Source: Clostridia bacterium (lineage in GTDB: Bacteria > Bacillota > Clostridia > Christensenellales > Aristaeellaceae). Taken from it: a DNA stretch of 6,278 bases. The position numbers and the translations under genes were made by a program. Shown here one piece after another: positions 1 through 4,141 of the stretch (its first letter is position 1; every line of letters begins with the position of its first letter). Under the pieces are notes generated by a model, which saw only the letters and a list, made by a program, of their open reading frames with translations, did not search any database and was not told the DNA's origin. The DNA lies in contig JAFUGB010000387.1 of the NCBI GenBank assembly GCA_017469605.1, positions 1 through 6,278 of the forward strand. Reading direction: 5' to 3'.

Positions 1-1060
1 TGGTGGTGGGACGGCCAAGGTTATCCCGGGCGCCGACAGCGCTCATGGCTTCAATGAACACCGGTCCATCCAGCTTTTTGGCCTGGGACAGCGCGGCATC
101 CAGGGAAATATCGTCCTGCACCCGCAGGGCGTGCAGATAGCCGCTGGCCTTGGCAATGGCTGTAAGATCGGCGGTGCTGGCCACCGTGGGCATGCCGCCC
201 ACGGTCTCATGGCACTGATTGTTGATCACGAGGTGAATGTGGTTCCGGGGACGGCGGCTGCCGATCACCGGCATGGCGCCTAAATGCATCAGCGCGGCGC
301 CGTCGCCGTCAACGCACCAGACCCGCCGCTCAGGCTGATACAGTGCCGCCGCCAGGGCGATGGAGGAGGCGTGCCCCATGGAGCCCACGGTCAGGAAATC
401 CCGGGCGTGGGTTTCGCCGGCCGCGGCCCGAATTTCAAACAGCTCCCGGCTGGCCTTGCCGGTGGTGCTGACGATCACATCCTGCCCGGCGGCTCTGACG
501 ATATGCCGGATGATCTCCTCCCGGGTCATGATGTATTGGTTATGATAGCGCAGCTTTCCGCCGTATTCCAGCGCGCCCTTGCGCACCACGAAGGCCGCCT
601 GCTTTCCGGCGGCAAACAATGCCTGGAACTGCGCCATCCGGGCGTCCAAATCAGCCCGGGTCGTGTCCTTATCGATCACAAAGGACGCGATATCCATATC
701 GTCCAGCAGCTTTATGGTGATCTGGCCCTGGAAGATGTGCTGCGGTTCATCGTGCACGCCGGGCTCGCCCCGCCAGCCAATGATGAACAGGCAGGGGATG
801 CCGTATACCTGATCGTTCATCAGCGAAGCCACGGGATTTATGATATTGCCTTCGCCGCTGTTTTGCAGGTATACCACGGGCACGCGGCCCGTGGCCAGGT
901 GATAGCCCGCCGCCAGCCCCACGGCATTGCCTTCGTTGGCCGCCACAATGTGATGCTCCGAAATGCCGAAGCGATCATAAAGATAGCTGCACAGCGGGTT
1001 CAGCAGCGAGTCGGGCACGCCGGTGAAAAAGTCAAAGGGATCCAGAAAATTGAGCTGCAT
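1..1060 (-). CDS. aepY: Phosphonopyruvate decarboxylase (ThDP-dependent), 3' end cut by window edge
   Basis: This enzyme converts 3-phosphonopyruvate to phosphonoacetaldehyde and CO2, the irreversible step that pulls the PEP mutase reaction forward in phosphonate biosynthesis. It is cytoplasmic and uses thiamine diphosphate and Mg2+. Reading the minus strand from ATG at 1060-1058 gives 353 open codons to the edge. Near the N-terminus is FFTGVPDSLL (11-20). Next comes NEG with Glu43, the expected cofactor-activating Glu, then QNSGEGN (66-72) and the family-typical GWRGEPGVHDEPQH (95-108). The C-terminal half has SMGH (227-230) and the ThDP/Mg signature GDG (252-254)...NN (280-281). The tail VGARDNLGRPTT matches the usual C-terminus, so only about 20 residues of a roughly 375-residue protein should be missing. 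The start has a GGGAGG ribosome binding site 9 nt upstream and lies 17 nt after the hydrolase stop, so the two genes are probably co-transcribed. The paralogous sulfopyruvate decarboxylase is the main alternative; the GWRGEPGVHDEPQH block favours phosphonopyruvate. Confidence 0.92.
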   Translation of the reverse strand, partial: MQLNFLDPFDFFTGVPDSLLNPLCSYLYDRFGISEHHIVAANEGNAVGLAAGYHLATGRVPVVYLQNSGEGNIINPVASLMNDQVYGIPCLFIIGWRGEPGVHDEPQHIFQGQITIKLLDDMDIASFVIDKDTTRADLDARMAQFQALFAAGKQAAFVVRKGALEYGGKLRYHNQYIMTREEIIRHIVRAAGQDVIVSTTGKASRELFEIRAAAGETHARDFLTVGSMGHASSIALAAALYQPERRVWCVDGDGAALMHLGAMPVIGSRRPRNHIHLVINNQCHETVGGMPTVASTADLTAIAKASGYLHALRVQDDISLDAALSQAKKLDGPVFIEAMSAVGARDNLGRPTT

Positions 1061-1077
1061 ATGAAAAAGCCTCCCTC

Positions 1078-2280
1078 TTAATGCGCGTTGTATAACAGCT
1101 CGGCCACCTCGGCGCAGGCGCCGTAGACACCATCCTTGCTCATGCGCTGGGCGCCGGTGGTGAGCACCACCACGCCGTCCCGGCGCACGGGATCATAGGA
1201 AAAGAAGCAAAGCTCACCGTAAGCGCTGCCGGTGTGGTAATACAGGCCCTGGCGGCCGTACATGTTTTCCCGGTAGCGCAGCGGCTGGGCCTGGTAAAAG
1301 CTGTTGTCTGGCACCGGCGCGGGCATACAGTGCTCCATGGCCTCCACTACCTGGGCGCTGAGCACCTGCACGCCGTTGTACTGGCCGTCATTGGCCAGCA
1401 CGGCGGCGATTTTGCCCAGGTCCTGGGCGCTGATATGGTAATTGCCGGCGAACACCGATCCGTTGACCGCCGGGCCCTTGCTGTGCACCGTGACCTGCTC
1501 CTCCCAGGATAAACCCACGGAATGGTCCTCGGCGTACACTGTGGCCACCAGCTCGGGGGAATCCAGGTCGCCGGCCCAGAAGGAGGCGTCGGCCCCTATG
1601 GCGTCGCACAGCCCCTGGTTCAGTACCTGATCCAGCGTGCGGCCGCCGGCGTGCTCCAGGGCTAGGCCCAGCACATAAAAGGCAAAGTTGTTGTAATCCC
1701 AGTTTTTAAGGCTGCCGGATACGGCGGCATAGTAATTTCCCGGATCGGAAAGCAGGGCGTGCACCGATTCATATTTGCCGCTGGCAGAGGGCTGGCGCAT
1801 CAGGCTGGAGGTATGGGTCAGGATATGCCGGGGCGTGATCGTATCGGCACTGCTCCGGGTGCGCAGCCGAAAGCCAATGGCGCTGTCGATGGGCGCGTCC
1901 AAATCGATCTTCCCCTGCTCGGCCAGCAAATGGGCCGCCAGGCCCACCATCACCTTGGATACCGATGCGATGCGCACCTTGGTATCGGCCGTCATGGGCT
2001 GCTTTTTCAGGGTCGCCCAGCCGCTGGCGTAGGTTTCGGCCACGGCGCCGTCCCGCACGTAGGCGGCGGACAGCCCCACCGCCGTATACTTGGCCCGGAC
2101 GGCGTCGATCTGCTGCTGGAGGTCGGCGTCGGTGACGGCCGGGGATGCGGCTGTAACGATTACCGGCGCGGCGGTATCCCGGGGAGCGATCTCCACCCGG
2201 ATGATATCGGCGGAGGCGCCGGTACACAGGCAAAGGGAGCAGAGCAGGGCGATCAGGAGGGGGAAAGGCTTGCGGGTCAA
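1078..2280 (-). CDS. Secreted serine hydrolase, class C beta-lactamase / PBP-like family
   Basis: This is a predicted exported serine hydrolase of the beta-lactamase-related family, which includes AmpC-type lactamases, D-Ala-D-Ala carboxypeptidases/endopeptidases and EstB-type esterases. The substrate cannot be told from sequence. The N-terminus is a Sec signal peptide: basic TRK, a hydrophobic core (6-20) and a likely cleavage after ASA (22-24). No lipobox fits the Cys residues there. The catalytic SxxK is S106-V-S-K109, YxN is Y196-N-N198, and the third motif is HTG (349-351), an accepted variant of KTG. LTHTSSL (154-160) is the usual structural motif. At 400 residues it has the length of a single-domain enzyme. 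The start is TTG at 2280-2278, with GAGG 8 nt upstream; there is no in-frame ATG before an upstream stop. It is the first gene of the minus-strand operon and sits 17 nt before aepY. A role in cell-envelope modification is only inferred from secretion. A true beta-lactamase is possible but not favoured. Confidence 0.9.
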   Translation of the reverse strand: MTRKPFPLLIALLCSLCLCTGASADIIRVEIAPRDTAAPVIVTAASPAVTDADLQQQIDAVRAKYTAVGLSAAYVRDGAVAETYASGWATLKKQPMTADTKVRIASVSKVMVGLAAHLLAEQGKIDLDAPIDSAIGFRLRTRSSADTITPRHILTHTSSLMRQPSASGKYESVHALLSDPGNYYAAVSGSLKNWDYNNFAFYVLGLALEHAGGRTLDQVLNQGLCDAIGADASFWAGDLDSPELVATVYAEDHSVGLSWEEQVTVHSKGPAVNGSVFAGNYHISAQDLGKIAAVLANDGQYNGVQVLSAQVVEAMEHCMPAPVPDNSFYQAQPLRYRENMYGRQGLYYHTGSAYGELCFFSYDPVRRDGVVVLTTGAQRMSKDGVYGACAEVAELLYNAH

Positions 2281-2311
2281 AATAAGTTCCTCATTTCTGC
2301 TTTCGTATTAT

Positions 2312-2333
2312 AAAAGGAAACTGCGCGGCGCAG
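2312..2333 (-). terminator. Possible hairpin plus T-rich tract in the hydrolase leader
   Basis: On the minus strand, CTGCG-CCG-CGCAG (2333-2321) forms a short GC-rich hairpin followed directly by TTTCCTTTT (2320-2312). This looks like a weak intrinsic terminator or attenuator between the predicted transcription start (about 2338) and the hydrolase gene. The stem is only 5 bp with a 3-nt loop, the T tract is broken by CC, and it begins about 5 nt after the predicted start, which is very early for termination. A 5'-end stabilising hairpin is an equally good reading. Confidence 0.3.
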
Positions 2334-2344
2334 GCATCCATCAA

Positions 2345-2373
2345 ATTATAGATTGCTTTTCATCGCTTGTCAA
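2345..2373 (-). promoter_or_regulatory. Sigma-A promoter for the hydrolase-aepY operon, exact consensus
   Basis: On the minus strand, TTGACA (2373-2368) and TATAAT (2350-2345) are separated by exactly 17 nt, so both hexamers and the spacing match the housekeeping consensus. Transcription should begin near 2338, leaving a leader of about 58 nt before the TTG start. A second minus-strand TATAAT lies at 2312-2307, but its -35 region is GC-rich and does not resemble TTGACA, so it is probably not an independent promoter. Confidence 0.85.
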
Positions 2374-2435
2374 TCAATGGGCGCTTCCGTTCAAAAAGTT
2401 CATAAAATGCCCGCGTTTTTATGTGATTTTTGTAG

Positions 2436-2464
2436 TTGACAATTGGAAAATAGGATACTATAAT
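2436..2464 (+). promoter_or_regulatory. Sigma-A promoter of the str operon, exact consensus
   Basis: TTGACA (2436-2441) and TATAAT (2459-2464) are separated by exactly 17 nt, matching the housekeeping consensus in every position. AT-rich sequence just upstream could serve as an UP element. Transcription should begin near 2471, giving a 5' leader of about 72 nt before the first gene. Such a strong promoter fits an operon for ribosomal proteins and elongation factors. It implies that the operon here does not depend on read-through from rpoB-rpoC. Confidence 0.9.
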
Positions 2465-2472
2465 GTTATAGT
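2457..2472. repeat. Palindrome overlapping the str promoter -10 box
   Basis: ACTATAA (2457-2463) and TTATAGT (2466-2472) are perfect inverted repeats around a TG centre. The palindrome covers the -10 hexamer and reaches the predicted transcription start, the position expected for a repressor operator. Part of its symmetry follows from the -10 sequence itself (TATAA), so chance is possible. No regulator gene in the window is an obvious partner. Confidence 0.45.
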
Positions 2473-2525
2473 TGTCAATCATATGCGGCAACGGCACGCT
2501 TGGTGCGGCCGCAAAGTATGACAAC
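2471..2525 (+). promoter_or_regulatory. Nested hairpin filling the str operon 5' leader
   Basis: Three helices nest inside one another: GTTGTCA (2471-2477) with TGACAAC (2519-2525), TGCGGC (2484-2489) with GCCGCA (2508-2513), and GCAC (2494-2497) with GTGC (2503-2506). The outer helix starts at the predicted transcription start and ends 5 nt before the GGGAGG ribosome binding site (2531-2536). The RNA could therefore form a 55-nt structure against the first ribosome binding site. An asymmetric internal loop separates the outer and middle helices. A role in transcript stability or autoregulation by a ribosomal or K-turn protein is inference only; I could not fit a classical K-turn to it. Confidence 0.5.
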
Positions 2526-2542
2526 CGGCAGGGAGGTACGCC

Positions 2543-2791
2543 ATGCTTGAGGTGAAAAAGGAAGCCAAACTGGTTGCGGGAACGCGCCAGGTACAGCGCC
2601 TGATCGCCGCAGGACGCGCTTCCCGGGTGCTGATTGCCCAGGATGCGGACGCACGCCTGCGGCAAACGCTGCGGACGTTGGCCGAAACGGCCGGCGTGCC
2701 TGCGGAGGATTGCGAAAGCATGGCGCTGCTGGGCCGCAGGTGCCGCATCGCGGTGCCCTGCGCGGCAGCCGCCGAAGAAAAGGGAGAGTGA
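2543..2791 (+). CDS. ybxF: L7Ae/YbxF-like ribosome-associated K-turn protein
   Basis: This is a small protein of the L7Ae/L30e/S12e family, equivalent to B. subtilis YbxF (RplGB), which binds kink-turn RNA. At 82 residues it has the usual length. The recognisable parts are the RNA-contact segment VAGTRQVQRLI (11-21, compare GTKQ in YbxF), the strand and turn VLIAQDAD (29-36), and the last helix and strand ESMALLGRRCRIAV (58-71). The family's usual GKACGIxVGAA is changed here to GRRCRIAVPCAA, so two glycines of the loop facing the RNA are replaced. GGGAGG sits 6 nt before the ATG. It is the first gene of the operon and precedes rpsL, its standard place in Firmicutes, although rpoC does not precede it. 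Identification rests on gene order plus moderate similarity; whether it binds the ribosome or an mRNA leader is unknown. Confidence 0.85.
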   Translation: MLEVKKEAKLVAGTRQVQRLIAAGRASRVLIAQDADARLRQTLRTLAETAGVPAEDCESMALLGRRCRIAVPCAAAAEEKGE

Positions 2792-3039
2792 TCCCCGAAG
2801 GCTGCGGACGCGCCAACGCAATCCGCGGACAGCGCTTTCGGGCTGCTCCCTAAAAGGGTTTCCGCCCGCGAATCGCGGATCCGCGGGAAATCCGCAAAAC
2901 CCATGAAAAAGACGCTTTTCATGGAAAGTGCCGCCGCGCGGCACACAATATGGACTATAGCTTCCGAGGGTTGCGGAAGTTTTATAGGAGGAGATCGGGT
3001 TTCAGTCCCGCTCCGATCTAATAAACAGGAGGTGCTTCC
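2792..3039 (+). promoter_or_regulatory. Hairpin-rich spacer before rpsL
   Basis: This 248-nt spacer has no convincing gene or promoter but can fold into at least six successive hairpins. They are CCCGAAGGC (2794-2802)/GCTTTCGGG (2834-2842) with an inner GCGGA (2804-2808)/TCCGC (2822-2826); CCCGCG (2865-2870)/CGCGGG (2882-2887); CCATGAAAA (2901-2909)/TTTTCATGG (2916-2924); GTGCCGC (2928-2934)/GCGGCAC (2938-2944); CTTCCG (2961-2966)/CGGAAG (2974-2979); and AGATCGG (2992-2998)/CCGATCT (3013-3019). Only the fifth is followed by a T run (TTTTAT), making it the best candidate for a weak attenuator. An AGGAGG (2986-2991) with no nearby start codon lies just before the last hairpin; the true rpsL ribosome binding site comes after it. 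Confidence 0.55.
2961..2985 (+). terminator. Weak intrinsic-terminator-like hairpin (possible attenuator) before rpsL
   Basis: CTTCCG (2961-2966) and CGGAAG (2974-2979) form a 6-bp stem, extendable by a G-U and an A-U pair, around a 7-nt loop. It is followed by TTTTAT. The stem is short and the T run is only four bases, so complete termination is unlikely. Partial attenuation between ybxF and rpsL is possible. Confidence 0.3.
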
Positions 3040-3414
3040 ATGCCTACGATCAACCAGTTGATCCGCAAGGGAAGAGAAGACGTCGTCAAAAAGTCGACTG
3101 CGCCCATCCTGCAGGGTTGCCCGCAAAAGCGCGGCGTGTGCCTGAGTGTAAAAACCACCACGCCCAAGAAGCCCAATTCTGCGCTTCCTAAAATTGCGAG
3201 AATCCGCCTGACCAATCAGATCGAGGGTACTTGCTACATCCCCGGCATTGGTCACAATCTGCAGGAGCACAGTGTGGTGCTGATCCGCGGTGGCCGCGTA
3301 CGCGACCTGCCCGGTGTCCGCTATCACATCATTCGCGGCGCTCTCGATACGGCCGGCGTGGCCAAGCGCATGCAGGGCCGTTCGCTCTATGGCGCGAAAC
3401 GCCCCAAGAAGTAA
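3040..3414 (+). CDS. rpsL: 30S ribosomal protein S12
   Basis: S12 is the small-subunit protein at the decoding centre and intersubunit face, where it controls tRNA selection and is the classical streptomycin-resistance locus. The 124 residues cover the whole family length, from MPTINQLIRKGR to YGAKRPKK. CPQKRGVC (27-34), TPKKPNSAL (41-49), GHNLQEHSVVLIRGGR (71-86) and DLPGVRYH (89-96) are all in place. Lys43 (E. coli Lys42) and Asp89 (the methylthiolated Asp88 of E. coli) are kept. Unusual residues are Pro50 in the normally Arg position of SALRK, Gly63 for the common Val of EVT, Ile70 in PGxGHN (as in cyanobacteria and plastids), Arg88 in place of E. coli Lys87, and Leu116 in RSxYG. The ribosome binding site AGGAGG lies 6 nt before the ATG. 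The reading frame is intact and the sequence is otherwise canonical, so it is very probably functional. Confidence 0.98.
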   Translation: MPTINQLIRKGREDVVKKSTAPILQGCPQKRGVCLSVKTTTPKKPNSALPKIARIRLTNQIEGTCYIPGIGHNLQEHSVVLIRGGRVRDLPGVRYHIIRGALDTAGVAKRMQGRSLYGAKRPKK

Positions 3415-3610
3415 TTTATTACCGTAGGGGTTCCTGATTACCAGGGGCTGCCGCGTAACGGCAGGTGCGTCACAACCACCACCCGCTTGCTTGGAACGGC
3501 GAGCGCGGCCAGGGTGCGCACAGCGCGCGTACGCGCTTTATTGGGGCGGCATGATGCTGACTTGCCGCTGACAGCCGGTAAAACAGGACCGCAATCAAGG
3601 AGGGAACAAG
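3415..3610 (+). promoter_or_regulatory. Structured rpsL-rpsG spacer
   Basis: This 196-nt spacer shows no gene, but several local hairpins: CCTG (3433-3436)/CAGG (3442-3445); CTGCCG (3448-3453)/CGGCAG (3459-3464); CGCTTGC (3484-3490)/GCGAGCG (3499-3505) with one G-U pair; and AGCGCG (3522-3527)/CGCGCT (3532-3537), followed by a poor T tract (TTTATT). In E. coli the matching spacer carries the site where S7 binds its own mRNA to repress the str operon. A comparable role here is inference from position only; I did not identify an S7 consensus. The AAGGAGGG ribosome binding site of rpsG (3597-3604) is at its end. Confidence 0.45.
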
Positions 3611-4081
3611 ATGCCCCGTCGTGGATTTATCCCCAAACGTGAAGTACTGCCCGATCCCGTATATGGGACCGTTGTTGTCACCAAGCTGATCAACCAGATC
3701 ATGCTGGATGGCAAGCGCGGCGTAGCCCAGCAGGTTTGCTACTCCGCTTTTGAAATGATCGCTGAAAAGAGCGGCAAGGACGCCAACGAAGTATTCCAGC
3801 AGGCGCTGAACAATGTAATGCCCCAGCTGGAAGTCAAGGCCCGCCGCGTCGGCGGTGCCACCTACCAGGTGCCTATGGAAATCCGCCCCGAACGCCGCCA
3901 GACCCTGGCGCTGCGCTGGATCGTGGATTTCAGCCGCACCCGCGGCGAAAAGACCATGGCTGAACGACTGGCCGCTGAGCTGCTGGACGCTTCCGCCAAT
4001 ACCGGCAACGCCGTGCGCCGCAAGGAAGAAATGCACCGCATGGCCGAAGCCAACAAGGCTTTCGCCCACTATCGCTGGTAA
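3611..4081 (+). CDS. rpsG: 30S ribosomal protein S7
   Basis: S7 is a primary 16S rRNA-binding protein that nucleates assembly of the 30S head and lies near the E site. The 156 residues match the normal bacterial length. MPRRGFIPKREVLPDPVYG opens the protein. VTKLINQIMLDGKRGVAQ (23-40) follows, then the helix EVFQQALNNVMP (60-71), the beta-hairpin block VKARRVGGATYQVP (75-88), RPERRQ (92-97) and GEKTMAERLAAEL (112-124). The C-terminus HRMAEANKAFAHYRW is the family hallmark. The start has a near-perfect AAGGAGG 7 nt upstream. It follows rpsL by 196 nt and precedes fusA by 60 nt. In E. coli S7 is the translational repressor of this operon; the long structured upstream spacer makes that worth testing here. 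Confidence 0.98.
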   Translation: MPRRGFIPKREVLPDPVYGTVVVTKLINQIMLDGKRGVAQQVCYSAFEMIAEKSGKDANEVFQQALNNVMPQLEVKARRVGGATYQVPMEIRPERRQTLALRWIVDFSRTRGEKTMAERLAAELLDASANTGNAVRRKEEMHRMAEANKAFAHYRW

Positions 4082-4141
4082 GGCCAAACGCCTTCCGGCA
4101 AACATATTCAGACAGACCAAGACAAGGAGATTACGCATTCC

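Larger units (their letters stand above)
2281..2542. promoter_or_regulatory. Divergent intergenic control region
   Basis: This 262-nt region separates the minus-strand hydrolase operon from the plus-strand str operon and is clearly richer in A+T than the flanking genes. From left to right it holds the hydrolase ribosome binding site and leader, the minus-strand promoter (2345-2373), and an AT-rich stretch (about 2395-2435). Within that stretch, CATAAAA (2401-2407) and TTTTATG (2417-2423) can pair; it could act as an UP element for the plus-strand promoter. Then come the plus-strand promoter (2436-2464), a palindrome over its -10 box (2457-2472) and a structured leader (2471-2525). I see no gene in it, and no trace of an rpoC 3' end, which is the usual neighbour of the L7Ae-like gene in Firmicutes. 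Confidence 0.8.

Noticed and set aside
284..1081. 265-codon plus-strand open frame
   Set aside because: It lies opposite the unmistakable phosphonopyruvate decarboxylase and has no homology I recognise.
2277..2294. Five-codon minus-strand mini-ORF (ATG AGG AAC TTA TTT TGA) overlapping the TTG start of the hydrolase
   Set aside because: Its ATG overlaps the hydrolase ribosome binding site and it has no good ribosome binding site of its own, so it is most likely a chance consequence of the GAGG...TTG layout.
1759..2313. 184-codon plus-strand open frame
   Set aside because: It is opposite the serine hydrolase, whose SxxK, signal peptide and reading frame are clear.
2450..2478. Possible third promoter on the minus strand, using TTGACA at 2478-2473
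   Set aside because: No -10 hexamer better than three of six matches lies 16 to 18 nt downstream.
2543..3039. Classical kink-turn motif in the leader or spacer RNA that the L7Ae-like protein could bind
   Set aside because: I looked for a 3-nt bulge followed by tandem G-A pairs at the internal loops of the main stems and could not fit one convincingly by eye.
2479..3327. 282-codon minus-strand open frame across ybxF, the spacer and rpsL
   Set aside because: It is antisense to ybxF and rpsL and covers the str leader; its low-complexity product has no motif.
4130..4141. Upstream in-frame ATT as an alternative fusA start to explain the 12-nt ribosome-binding-site spacing
   Set aside because: ATT starts are very rare, and MPRSHPLEKVRNIGIMAHIDAGKT already aligns with normal EF-G N-termini.
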